Shown: positions 53,501 to 58,787 of the stretch, in pieces
How positions within the stretch are numbered: the first letter of the stretch is position 1
Layout of the letters: the number at the start of each line of letters is the position of its first letter
Assembly: GCA_020426625.1 (NCBI GenBank)
Contig: JAGQPR010000003.1
Location: forward strand, 1-60,710
DNA: 60,710 nt
Reading direction: 5' to 3'
DNA from: Planctomycetales bacterium
GTDB taxonomy: Bacteria; Planctomycetota; Planctomycetia; Pirellulales; Pirellulaceae
Position numbers and translations under genes: made by a program
The notes under the pieces: model-generated
Told to the model about the DNA's origin: nothing
The model's database searches: none
The model's input: only the letters and a program-made list of their open reading frames with translations

Positions 53501-56500
53501 AAGATGGTTTTCCCAGATACATCGATTTGAGTAATCAATGGATCGATGGTAATCAAACGCTCGCCCGTAAGGGTTAACTGAAGCCCATTGGCCGTAGCAT
53601 TGACCCCCAACTCTGGCCTGGAAACGATTGCAGCCGCCAACGCATTGGCCAAATCACCCGCAGTACTGAACTGGTGGTAGGGAATGCGAACTCGGCCCGC
53701 AGTAATGCTTGTGTCAGCGCTAAATTCAAACGTTCGTGTCGTGCCGTTGGCTCCGACTACAGTCACCGTGCGGCCTTCCAGAATGGCATTCGCGCCCGAA
53801 TTGAAAAACAACGAACGATCTAATGGTCGAGTTTGGAACCAGAAATCGTAGGTTCCTCCGGGTGAACCATCGTTGTCCCCATCCAAGCCTACCGCCGTGT
53901 CCCCGGACATTGCCAAGTCTTGAATCGTATCGCTCGCATCGACTGCCGCTCGGAAGGTAATACGCAGCTCGTATTCGCCTTGAGAATCGCCACCGAAGCC
54001 CGTGCCCTCGATAGACGCGTTGTAGTCATCGTTTCCGCTAGCGCTAACTCCTAGATAATAAACACCCGATGTGAGCGATTGCTTCAACACGGAGTCTTGG
54101 CTGAAGTAGTCATCGTTTTGGGCCACCAATTCAACTTGGCCACCTGTCAGCACAACAGGGTTTTGCGTCAATACGTTGGCGCCAACCACTTCCGTCGAAG
54201 CCCCTTCGACCAAGCTCACTTTGACAAGCGCGCTAGCGGCTGGCGAATCCTGAATGGCGAGAATGATGTCGCGAACCGTGCTGGCCGAACCAGGAGTCGC
54301 GTTTAGGTCGATGCTCAATGCATTGGGATAAACCAGGACAGTGGGCTTGCTGGCATCCCCACGCTCGGTTTGAGTGAAAAACACTTGCAATTGGTTGCCC
54401 AACGCGCCTGGTTTGACTGCTTCGAAACGCAAGGTCAATGGGTTGGTCGAACCAAAGCTAGTCGTCGCCGATGCCTGCACCTCATGGAACAATTCCAGAT
54501 TGGTGTTCAGGGCACTGCTGTTGGCCAGCCGTTGCGCGTACGTTTCGGCTGTCAACAAACCGACCCGATCCGCTCCACCAAAGTCCACTTCAAACCTAAA
54601 CAAGTCAATGTCCGACCCATCCGGACGGTAGAGATGTTGTGCATGCAAAATGTCCTGATTGCCAGGCAGTATAGGCTCGTACAGCTCGTCCGTTGCATCC
54701 AGCTGAAAATCATTTGGATCAATCAGTGAACCTGAACCCGCCAAGAAGGTAGGATCGAGCCGCATCAGAGTCGTTTCAGGCAAATCTCCGGCATGCTCCA
54801 AACCGAGGACCATACCCATTGCGGCCGCGAAATGGCGCGAGTAGCTGTCGCCGTAATCATTGCCCCATGTATTCGTTGCCGAGAGTATGATCAATGAATT
54901 GTTGAAAGTTGGATCGATCCTTACACCATAGGTGCCTTTGTTTTGGATCTGGGTTCCAAACAGTGTGGACAAGCCCGTCATCGCACCTGTCGCAATGGTG
55001 ACTCCTTGATCGGCAGTTTCAACAAACTGCACGCCGACATAATTTGCCCACAAACTGAGCACCTCACGGACGCGCTGCTTCTGCACAGAATTGATGGCAT
55101 TGGTCAGCGGGTTATTCGCATTGTCGAACGAATAGAGGGAACGGAAGTTGTAATAAATGGTGGTAATGCCATCGGTAGCATCGGCGCCAAACGCCTTGTT
55201 CACATGATCTTCGAAGCCGCCCAACAGATTTTGCGAAAGATCTCGGTGGCCAGCATCGTCACTGGCGCCGGGCAGATCCAAGATAAAGGGCTCGGGATCG
55301 ATGGCCGATGCCAGAATCATACTGGTCAGCGTCTTGCTCGAGGAACCAATCACCCCAAGATCTGAAGCCGTATTGAAAGAACTGCCCAAGCCGTACAGTG
55401 AAACTGGCGAGAACGAAAGATTCGCGTTGCCGATCGGCAATGACGCATTGCTGCCGGGCTCCAAGTCAATACTCATTAGCGCCGAGGCGGGCGAAGCGCG
55501 AAAGAGATTGACCAATTCCTGCGCAGTCAAACTTGCTCGCCCCAGGTCTATAGTGACTGCGCGGCCCGCGACGCTGATCTGGGGTGTTCCGCTGGCTGTG
55601 TTTACGAAATTTACTTGAATGCCGTTTCCGGACTCGCCCAACTCGCGCGACGTGAAACGGACTTTGACGGCTCCACCGGTATTCAAGTCGGTCACAGCGG
55701 TCGCCGCTGCTTCGCTACGAGTTGGCGCAGTCGGAATCGACTCCCGCGTTCCAATTCGCAAGCGATAACTGGCTGGGCCAACGCCGGCTCCCGGCAAGTC
55801 GTTGATGTCGCCCGAGAAACGAAGCGTCGCCGTATTGGTCACGGCATTGTAGTGAACGTCGGTCGGCAAAAAGACAACGTCGTCGGTATTGCGAACCGTG
55901 TCCGAGGTAAAGATCAGCTGATAGAACTCGGGATTCTCAACCGACCGACTCGTCGGATTACCGGCAGCATCGTTTTCAACAAGTAGCTTGTCAGAGTCAA
56001 AGTAGACGACAATCGTGTCACGCTGCTGTTGCAGTTGACCATTGACTCGTACGACGGGCTGAGGAACAACCGATTGCACCTGCGGACCAAGGTCGAGACG
56101 GAAATCGATCGTATCCTTGCGCGTGCCAGCGACACTCGGCTGAAACAGGTCGCCTAGGCCGCCACTATCTGAAACATTTCGCAAACCTGTGACGCCCGCG
56201 AATGGATCGTCAAAGCCGAAAATCTCGACGCGGTAGTTGTCATCCTGCAGGGTCTCAGCGAACCGGAAGGTGACTTCATTCTCATTGGGACTCTGACCAA
56301 TCAGCACCGCACCTGGGGTCAGAATTGTGTCGCGCGTACTATCGACGCTGATGGGTGAAAAACCACTGGTCGACGACTGGCCGAGCACCGCGGTGGACAG
56401 ACCTCCATTCAACTTAGCTGTCAACTTGCCGCTCAACGCCGATGACGCGTTGATCGCGGCGATCAATTGCGCAGCGGTTGTTGGACTGGCCACATTGGAG

Positions 56501-56976
56501 TTTAGCGTAATCGTGATATCCGAACCGGACACACTGATCGTGGGGGCAGCTCCGCTGGCCAGCGAAGCTTGGGCAACAATCACATTCCAGGCCTGCCCTG
56601 GCCTGGCTGCCTGCAATTGAATGTTGGCCTCGCCATTAGAACCAAAGCCACTCTGGGCAGTGGCCAACTGAAAGCTCCCGTCGCCACCAGCACTGGTGAT
56701 GCGTATGCCAGAAAGAGTGGCCGCGTTGATGACCTGCGCGTCGTCGAAGCGAAATACCAATTCGCGCGGCGCTTGGTTGCGCACGTCGCCGTCAGCCAGC
56801 AGATCGCTATTGTTGGGCTGGATCCCAATCAATTGCGGCGCCACGGTCAGCAACTGACGCTGCTCCAGGTGCTCAAGCAACATGCTGCGCATACGCCGCT
56901 TGGCTTGTCCTCGTACAGTGTCTGCGCTGGGTGATTTGTTTGACGAACTAGCCGACTGAGACTTACGGATGGCCAT
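38533..56976 (-). CDS. Giant surface protein with embedded subtilisin, decayed matrixin domain, TFEFD modules, cadherin-like repeats and dockerin
   Basis: One frame of 6147 codons; the ATG at 56976 follows AAGGG nine bases upstream. In order: basic N-terminus and LEPR-xLL-type motif LEHLEQRQLL (34-43); an FRFD sandwich region shared with the paralogue; a matrixin-like domain whose zinc motif is lost (AAMGM at 718-722, only H728 retained); PPC-like and beta-helix-like stretches (GDWGG motifs); a CQNC motif (C3200/C3203), the only cysteines I can find; a Gly-rich linker; a subtilisin with propeptide-like segment (~3388-3786, triad D3512/H3567/S3733); a PPC-like domain; a six-copy TFEFD array (~4500-5036); six cadherin-like 'NDAP' repeats (~5326-5965); a type I dockerin; and a ~100-residue tail. 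It is probably secreted or surface-bound. It is upstream of, and paralogous to, the 6649-residue protein. Confidence 0.95.
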   Translation of the reverse strand: MAIRKSQSASSSNKSPSADTVRGQAKRRMRSMLLEHLEQRQLLTVAPQLIGIQPNNSDLLADGDVRNQAPRELVFRFDDAQVINAATLSGIRITSAGGDGSFQLATAQSGFGSNGEANIQLQAARPGQAWNVIVAQASLASGAAPTISVSGSDITITLNSNVASPTTAAQLIAAINASSALSGKLTAKLNGGLSTAVLGQSSTSGFSPISVDSTRDTILTPGAVLIGQSPNENEVTFRFAETLQDDNYRVEIFGFDDPFAGVTGLRNVSDSGGLGDLFQPSVAGTRKDTIDFRLDLGPQVQSVVPQPVVRVNGQLQQQRDTIVVYFDSDKLLVENDAAGNPTSRSVENPEFYQLIFTSDTVRNTDDVVFLPTDVHYNAVTNTATLRFSGDINDLPGAGVGPASYRLRIGTRESIPTAPTRSEAAATAVTDLNTGGAVKVRFTSRELGESGNGIQVNFVNTASGTPQISVAGRAVTIDLGRASLTAQELVNLFRASPASALMSIDLEPGSNASLPIGNANLSFSPVSLYGLGSSFNTASDLGVIGSSSKTLTSMILASAIDPEPFILDLPGASDDAGHRDLSQNLLGGFEDHVNKAFGADATDGITTIYYNFRSLYSFDNANNPLTNAINSVQKQRVREVLSLWANYVGVQFVETADQGVTIATGAMTGLSTLFGTQIQNKGTYGVRIDPTFNNSLIILSATNTWGNDYGDSYSRHFAAAMGMVLGLEHAGDLPETTLMRLDPTFLAGSGSLIDPNDFQLDATDELYEPILPGNQDILHAQHLYRPDGSDIDLFRFEVDFGGADRVGLLTAETYAQRLANSSALNTNLELFHEVQASATTSFGSTNPLTLRFEAVKPGALGNQLQVFFTQTERGDASKPTVLVYPNALSIDLNATPGSASTVRDIILAIQDSPAASALVKVSLVEGASTEVVGANVLTQNPVVLTGGQVELVAQNDDYFSQDSVLKQSLTSGVYYLGVSASGNDDYNASIEGTGFGGDSQGEYELRITFRAAVDASDTIQDLAMSGDTAVGLDGDNDGSPGGTYDFWFQTRPLDRSLFFNSGANAILEGRTVTVVGANGTTRTFEFSADTSITAGRVRIPYHQFSTAGDLANALAAAIVSRPELGVNATANGLQLTLTGERLITIDPLITQIDVSGKTIFVDKAAGPNADGSLEHPFNNISAAGVPNAFAATHPGDIVRIVGNGGADGNLATISDNFAYEIGAGLLPGSILSDGSTMDIPKGVTTMVDAGAIFKLRRARIGIGSANLNIDRSGASLQVLGAPLLLGADGNALRVGNADAVGRVYFTSWLDETIGLDTYAPQTTPSAGDWGGISFRRDVDGPAGRSDLASEGIFLQYVNNADIRYGGGTVIVDSVQQTVNPIQMLNMRPTITENIITRSASAAMSALPNSFEENNFNEPKFQASGAFTSDYERVGPEIHGNTLIGNSINGLFIRVDTPTTGTTQTLTVSGRFDDIDIVHVISENLVVTGAPGGAILDNTTPPADLISTAASVGGTLVPGAYNYKLTFFDRNGYESIPSNASVTQTLIANQTAISIAGLPSASGDFVGRRLYRSGPGGQGPYELVAVLDRATSTFHDIGKLLGGTLARDRADISNLTTTAFGTGTLAAGDYAYRVVMYDVAGREGLASMATPTVTVAANGAVSLTGLPTTQAGFVGRRIYRSAQGGTSPYVLIADLPDSTSAATTILTDSGSNLGTLLGAESLGVKRPRLNASLIIDPAAVIKLEAARIEGTFGANIIAEGVDGLPIVFTSKLDDTVGAGGTFDTNNNGSATQPSPRDWGGIYMAPTSTLSIDFGRLAYAGGVTKMDGTFRAFNTIELQQAQGRIANTLFENNADGFGGQGPGTRFGRLSNARATIFVRGTQPQIINNEFRNNIGSVITIDVNSMIDNLQPDSGRQTGAADRDPSFVTNHGPLIRGNRFENNDLNGLELRAADILTTASVWDDTDIVHVVYDEIFTGNVQHEGGLRLQSAPNESLVVKFDGYGSNFNDNLGAGLTANGQLTSATDRVGGTLHVLGQPGFPVVLTSLADDTVGAGLTPAGRPQTDTNNDGIGSIPQSADWRGLFLDQYSNDRNVVIAVETEDFFAAAPGPNGSPGTAQVLGELAENTSASSENQHLGFVVEGVLSQSEDVDVYSFSAVAGTEVWLDVDYTLNNLDLVLEVLDANGQLLARSDNSTAESADPSLIFRSNLVDPNSVNPLNARAQGNRTTSSGAIKEDGTTNPLDPGLRIRLPGSPGSRTTFYFRIRSASTNADAFTAGLTSGSYQVQVRMREQQEWAGSSINFADIRYATNGVHLKGLPGESPLIGEAMEDESVRNGEFYADNDVATGGGIAQGFFSANVGEQIGNRPQYVGNLLSTAKGAISVAGELSSNRDVDFYMLEIDQEDIVGSVAGGYASVVFDMDYADGLNRPDTSINIFREEFSQFGNQYRLIFSSDSSNIADDQGRPLSITDVEELSRGSVGTNDPYIGPVALPEGNYLVGISSAGYQPRTKIISPSNVKPLNSIKRIVDEAYNPGVTSAVPPTVPNFLPQTNVGSTGVLVSKSFDLGGYVAADLPAIYLDYTRTSGNFELFVRDASGAEFAIASSSDASLLQLLTGTNTLKIPLGSVQARPAAGGVTLKNFAGENGLSLVFRSDVAATNIDNIIIGFGERGESVGVGDEPILLQNGFIVAPSGDPAPPFAPGSVVSTRQFSLATYDAFFDGPQVAFDYEVFNGNLDVWVIDDATGQQVWLATTVAQNRPQNVTLLTAGAPLSDVLDISFFAGRSQLRVEFRARNDNPSRTSISNVFIQLANGSRVASGEPNPTYTNVLVPSTTITTGKYQLEIRTAENFFQSRRFGAPILTKAWDTNDRLADQITLVAPAGSSIQDGDSFSISDGGNSITFEFSLDATTALGHVAIRYAQTDADFIIARKIRDAINNPSVQSRLDVRAATSSGLDVGTAGRDVRINLHGSASFQTVSAANPAGEIQVIYHEGSSDKNVQRDQSQIIIQNSYIRESRDYGIWSEAAARLPDPRDAVSPFTFSAPLQAKPNLVGTQAVRNLLVPNDGVQGGLLPGLVVRNNVLEEGGLGGVSVMGETPIWMISPSLIPYFVVGTDPTRYSADYSPFVNNAGNNPPISHFGSYIDDGDLLVIDADRTRLEFEFEDIAGGAAGNPVAGSGQVEGDGYAGSSSIAWYRDTGGDFYQRLTCQNCTAFATNAYETMHALRDSILGSILVTNGTTQMIDVTVAESLLGPDPIAAPTSFSLGYPEYFNRPAVYLEGVTNMQWLDVPGGNGLPFDIRQLDLGEVPQPHARILNNTIIGTDGRASFNGEDALSESNDTIATAVQTWQGTSHNPLFYSDVGVIGDGGQPIAGGTGGSVAGPAAIGGGQVGGGAGATFSSNRLVLTFNDGVTEQQKNQLLANRGLEVLNRFDFINAIVVGTNGNDVEEVIGELGLLPEIRFAEPDYIRTVDLKSNDPQFPQQWHYDNQGQTGGKVDADIDLPEAWDSFTGSAQTVIAIIDTGVDYRHPDLAANMWVNPNEIAGDGIDNDNNGYIDDIYGIDPGEGDSDPMDADGHGTHVAGTTSAVGNNGAGVSGVNWNAKIMALKTADAAGGLSSVAIMASLQYMIDMKTNYGVNIVVSNNSYGGAGSSQAEQAAIQATIDAGILFVSSAGNSALDNDVNPHFPSNYPLDGIIAVAASDHNDQLAGFSHYGLTSVDLAAPGMDVLSTTLGGGYGLNSGTSMASPHVAGVAALLAGANPAATVNELKTAILLGADPIPSMTGTTVTGARLNAANSLLVTTAGLGSALLNTDVDIYQFKLGVGERAIVDIDTSGSGLDSVLQIFDARGIPQTFITSSGVSTTISDNDAAPGEIVALDPYADFTATAPGVYYAAVSSAGNTGFDPLSFANRTAGTSTGAYRITISALHLQDFVITAQDASAYNAGDTFTIYGVPEIGNTGSSGQTFEFVIGLGGPTNPNNIPININPDWRFPDVANAIARAVNEGGTNRGRAIPNTQLLPNGIFGLASPLPPVHARALGGLAGVLDAPFNNLNGDKDAILLQLGAVTGLGLGTKVSQRELERQLSGPYYEVNQGLELFPRRQDGFIVFTTTTIPDGTYTNITSMSNLGIGHDRESTNPLSHTSRGDGASEKFVVINNAAWIDGNGTIIVDPDDDANNNLDQLLPETGILASRGASPTILNNAFFNLQTPIINEESRVDDNTFAYAPYGSDNPNIVSKPGQVVIGGSIYQYDEPAVANVRFGTGIENGPTNVPNTSFDFNYDIPDGVRLFTNVQAGQYLPAAGSPLIDSAIDSVNERPSLADVKSAMGLALSPIIAPDYDLVGQLRTDDPAVSPPGGQGQNVFKDRGALERSDTIGPAAILLDPFDNDALGVDQDSTDSVVALNSGVYPEFRIQLADGNEPTNPLRGVGINDDTVISSIIEGQRLTGASVVVFEDGIMLQEGIDYSFAYNATRDEIILTPLAGVWKNGRVYEISVNNKDRFVVVAPAGDQVADGDTFTITDTDGATVVYEYDSGFRLQIPQGLTMNVPLAGGAFGGIVDGDRFSVQVGGTTRTFEFDRNGNILAGNTAIVFNLGATQQEITDLIVSAIQASGLSVTPSVIAPGKIFLGAEAGVVLDTTLTAIDQPATTLSFEIPSNGPRGGIIDGHFFTVSDGRNSETFEFDAGTGVAPGRTAIDFQTATTANDIAVLVQQAIANSTVKVNPSVVSGRWVHLGLSPNGSASVGTSLMKLVGIARTIQDGEKFTITGNGAFTTFEFTRDAAVTAGNVPIMFSVTESQTVIADRVVSAISAAGLGLRPKSVGDGNISVGGVVGNTIDVSGAPGVGLFGTPGVQGTTELRIFGPLVMQIPARGASDIIDGSVFSVSNNGVTRVFEFDGDASGPTLPGNVVITYTPLSTANDIATTIATAITGTNLGITASKLSGPQVSLGQIGAGQVQLGTTGLTTFRGVVSDGESFTISVGTQVVTFEFENVDVSNGFGSGSIPIRFSSTSTADSLVQSMKASIEGAGIGLTANVLPGGILQLNDSPRYSTDTTNAPTIIQSGVPGGAKQVFFIQDASFTGTDMKRSIIDAINQSANTSLEASDRGGNTLFVSNAATVSPDVESFYLRGVADLAGNLLKPNRINNETQFTILMPGVALDYGDTPDPVSTTFGRYPTKHVSDGARHVVGNVAILGPTISSEADGQPSPNASADSGDDGVVFAQSPSMLPVFNRNVMTAIDVTLNSPGYVDAWIDFNADGDWTDPGEQILTSARFTADTLTQTFLVTVPATAPAPTVATQTFARFRSSSVGGLLPTGLASDGEVEDYVVSIVPGDPPTAVDDNYVFNEDTILLTTDVTGNSTPGFTIDDGVAANDTDPNGGPFSVTLVEGPQHAVPGTFVLNSNGTFTYQPEADFNGTDSFIYRVNDGVLTSNNLGTVSIVVEPVNDAPVAVDDTRIIDEDTVVDVERSVYLANDSAGPANESGQTLTITGVDTVSAAGGSVQLIGTRVVYTPPSNYSGPDSFTYTITDNGTTAGVPAPLSATATVSITVLDKNDAPTTMPDNIATTEDTAVTVDPAVLIANDSAGPNLMGQGGDESSQTLQFVGVTPQSTNGGTVTFVAGVVTYTPPANFVGSDTFFYQVQDNGTSGGMADPQTSTGTVTVTVTGDNDAPRVASPLGTVTMQEDEAARSIDLSTVFVDPDANDPGSTETLTFTIISNSNTALVNPGITSGQLILELLPDQNGESIIVVQAQDSTGLVVTDTLTLTVSPVNDAPKLLQAIPDISVDEDGTPPQITLTPTYFFDPDLANGDTLTYAIVSNSSPLLVTPVFSGSTLTLNLTSNRNGGSQITVSATDSSGQTVSDTFILTVVPVNDVPVTTPETYVVQQGETLVTTDPTGAFGGTNDDGVLANDSDPEGLSLTAVLVSGPSAATSFTLNANGTFTYQHDFSKGRTSDSFVYRASDGSGQSVDTTVTITIDAPPPPKHQNPSEHMDVNADGFITPIDALLIINFLNGNSGGGSVANLPPPPPFRDVNGDNFITPSDVLIIINKLNADSRGGGSPEGESSVDESLAQTLAAAFSSTQIVQQSSENTRVGVRTVDRGEEFYGPLPATASELVFDGVGSNQSDAIDTSWVDQAKEEDREIPFDLALESLLVDLDPRADA
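38860..39066 (-). other. Type I dockerin domain of the upstream giant
   Basis: The two repeats are DVNADGFITPIDALLIINFL and DVNGDNFITPSDVLIIINKL, closely matching the dockerin of the paralogue (both carry the TPSDVL pattern in repeat two). The two giants may therefore bind the same partner. Confidence 0.9.
39080..41025 (-). repeat. Six tandem cadherin/VCBS-like modules in the upstream giant
   Basis: Modules open with VDDNYVFNEDT, VDDTRIIDEDT, MPDNIATTEDT, SPLGTVTMQEDE, AIPDISVDEDG and TPETYVVQQGE, each about 90-120 residues long and mostly joined by a VNDAP-type linker. They form the probable stalk before the dockerin. The paralogue has ten such modules. Confidence 0.85.
41870..43480 (-). 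repeat. Six-copy TFEFD module array in the upstream giant
   Basis: Modules with cores such as DGDTFTITD, DGDRFSVQVGGTTRTFEFD, DGHFFTVSDGRNSETFEFD and DGEKFTITGNGAFTTFEF start near 43470, 43340, 43020, 42750, 42390 and 42110. Each continues into a GNxxIxF strand and an IAxxIxxAI helix, as in the paralogue, but this set is more diverged. Confidence 0.8.
45610..46815 (-). other. Embedded subtilisin (S8) domain with propeptide-like segment
   Basis: A I9-like segment (LVLTFNDGVTEQQKNQLLAN ... FAEPDYI) is followed by a complete S8 core: DTGVDYRHPDLA (D3512), DGHGTHVAGT (H3567), the oxyanion-hole region SSAGNS and GTSMASPHVAGVAALLAG (S3733). Triad spacings of 55 and 166 residues are normal. A Gly-rich linker precedes it and a PPC-like domain follows. 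Confidence 0.92.
54600..55200 (-). other. Decayed matrixin-like domain of the upstream giant
   Basis: It aligns with the second M10 domain of the paralogue through ETADQGVTIATG, GLEHAGDLPETTLM and LYRPDGSDIDLFRFEV, but HEIGH is replaced by AAMGM (residues 718-722). It retains the final motif His (H728) and the Met-turn Met. It should not bind catalytic zinc. Confidence 0.8.
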
Positions 56977-57704
56977 TAACCAACCCTTAGAGCTTGCAGG
57001 TGAGCTTCAGCAAAAAACACCCCATTTAGAGGGGCCGGGCGTATTACGTACGCCAGTTTGCCGTCGAACAACGGCGTGGTAGAACCACCAATTGAGGAGT
57101 TATCGTGGACCAACAGACGCGGCAATCGCGGCAGGTGAACCGAGAAATACACGGGCTCGATTATAATTGCGGCCTTTTGCGTTGCAAATTCCGTCGGGTG
57201 GTCCGTATCCCAAATTGCCCAACCACCCAGGAAGCGGTGGCATTTGCAGCGCATCCGTTCCAGATCAAGGCATTGAGCTGACTTGGTTGGTAAGAAAACT
57301 GCGCCCAAAGAGGGGTTCTAGGAACTTTGGTTGACGATTGGACGCATCGTAACACCTAAAGTTCCCAACCTGTCCGAAGTTAGCCGGGCAAGTCACCCCA
57401 GCCGGGGCGGAACTCTTGCGCTTGGGAGAGCGTCCCGCTTGGAAGTCAACAAATCATTGCGCGTATTGATCAAACTCACCCTCCCACCGCAGAATGCCAG
57501 GACGCATCATGGGCTTGTCCACTTTGCAGAAGAGAGGGTCGGGCGTAATGCGAGAGGGAAGGGCCCATGCCACCCACATTGCTAGTGGATCTCCCCATGG
57601 GGAGTAGGGAAAGCCATGCTTTGACTGTCCTAAGCAGGACGATCTCTCACGCGTCTCGGCTCGCCGAACAGAACCGACGAGACGAATACTCAAAGAAATT
57701 GGGC
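56977..57704 (-). promoter_or_regulatory. Hairpin-rich leader upstream of the giant genes
   Basis: 728 bases between the sigma-factor stop and the upstream giant's start hold no recognisable gene. Perfect inverted repeats occur at 57020-57034, 57038-57054, 57061-57074, 57076-57088 and 57196-57238. The first is followed on the minus strand by TGTTTTTT. The region could be a structured 5' untranslated RNA, the terminator region of the sigma gene, or both. Confidence 0.45.
57012..57054 (-). terminator. Attenuator-like double hairpin before the upstream giant
   Basis: On the minus strand a 6-bp hairpin (GGCGTA-cgtaa-TACGCC) is followed three bases later by CCCC-tctaaat-GGGG and then TGTTTTTTG, ending about 35 bases before the ATG. 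The last stem is only 4 bp but all GC. It is terminator-like, so either it ends the sigma transcript or it attenuates the giants. Confidence 0.4.
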
Positions 57705-58259
57705 TTACTCTTGCAAGCTGCGCATCCGTTGCCGAGCTCGCGACAATAGCGGTCCGACGCTGTTTTCTGGTATGCCCATGTGCGAACCAATGTCCTGATA
57801 ACTCCGGTGCTCCAGGTGGAAAAGGCGAATGGCGGTCGCCTCCTCGCCCGGCATTTTGTCAAGCAAAGCATGTACCAACTCATGGTCCTCGATCGCGAAG
57901 ACCTCAGTTGAATCTCGTTCCAAAAGCGGGCTGTCGGAGTTCGTCGCCACAGCGGGATCGAGCTTCATGATGGTCCGCACAGCAATGCGGCGGGCAATTA
58001 CCGTCAAGTAAGTGCCAAACGAGCTTTGTCCACGGAATCGCCGCAACAAGGCGTAGTCTTTGTCCACCAGACTGAGCAAGATCTCGGAGATGACATCATC
58101 TCGCGTCTGCCGCGAACAGGCCGCCAAATGCAGTTGAGCTGCAGTGTTGACGACGTGAGTGATTAATCCTAGGTAACGATTGATGAATTCTGCCCATGCA
58201 TCCTGGTGGCCTTCAAGACATCGTTGGATCAACGTTCGATCTGAATCAGAGAGAACCAC
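57705..58259 (-). CDS. ECF-like sigma-70 family RNA polymerase sigma factor
   Basis: A 184-residue transcription factor with the sigma region 2 (ECFs core; FINRYLGLITHVVN, LRRFRGQSSFGTYLTVIARR, ~25-95) and a region 4 helix-turn-helix (SYQDIGSHMGIPENSVGPLLSRARQRMRSL, ~150-182). The GTG at 58259 is the start because an in-frame stop lies four codons upstream and a GAAGAAA stretch precedes it. No anti-sigma factor gene is adjacent. It lies upstream of and in line with the two giant genes and is divergent from the DUF1559 gene, so either set could be its target; this is positional inference. Confidence 0.85.
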   Translation of the reverse strand: MVLSDSDRTLIQRCLEGHQDAWAEFINRYLGLITHVVNTAAQLHLAACSRQTRDDVISEILLSLVDKDYALLRRFRGQSSFGTYLTVIARRIAVRTIMKLDPAVATNSDSPLLERDSTEVFAIEDHELVHALLDKMPGEEATAIRLFHLEHRSYQDIGSHMGIPENSVGPLLSRARQRMRSLQE

Positions 58260-58787
58260 ACAATTTCTTCATCAATAAGTTGGTGAGCGCGCTCAAAAGA
58301 AGCGACGGCAAAGACCTAGAATCCATATTAGGTCGGCAGACGTTGCCAATCAAGTCACGGCTCGGCACAAGTCGATCGTTCAGCGTGAAGAGGCTCTACC
58401 CCGAGTTTCGGAAGCATCCAGCCTGTCAGACGCACCTCAACCTGAGGCGAAACTGGCTTCCCCGCGCGTTATCCAACGCGTCGTCTTTGTTGACGCAGAC
58501 ATCTTTTCCGCCTACCTGCCTCAAGCATGACGGATTCGGCTCCGGCAAGCTGGACCAACTGAAATCCCGCCACAGTATCCCCCAATCAACTGTCCCAGGA
58601 AGACACAGCGCCTGTTTGAGGAGACCGCGGAACTGCAAAGCGAATAACCAATTCGTTAGCAATGGCAAGCAGGGCGGCAGGGGAATCGATCGAAGATAAC
58701 GGGATGTTGTGCTGTGTGGTTCAATGGATTAAGATTATGTAATGTCGCGGTTTTTCTCGTTATTCGTCTCGTATGGGAGAATCAGTA
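58260..58787. promoter_or_regulatory. Divergent intergenic region between sigma factor and DUF1559 gene
   Basis: A 528-base region with no convincing gene; open frames on both strands look non-protein-like. It holds a plausible promoter for the DUF1559 gene near 58707-58735. The rest has no recognised structure. Confidence 0.4.
58707..58735 (+). promoter_or_regulatory. Possible sigma-70 promoter of the DUF1559 gene
   Basis: TTGTGC, a 17-base spacer and TAAGAT lie about 50 bases before the start codon. This is a consensus match by eye only; planctomycete promoters are poorly defined. Confidence 0.3.

Noticed and set aside
54790..54840. Active matrixin in the upstream giant
   Set aside because: Two of three zinc ligands and the catalytic Glu are absent in the aligned motif.
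56976..57308. Minus-strand 110-codon frame ending on the ATG of the upstream giant
   Set aside because: It has no recognisable domain and overlaps several perfect hairpins. The stop/start overlap is suggestive, but without homologues the structured-leader reading is preferred.
58196..58699. Plus-strand 167-codon frame before the DUF1559 gene
   Set aside because: It overlaps the sigma-factor start on the other strand and its product is a basic, compositionally odd sequence without any motif.
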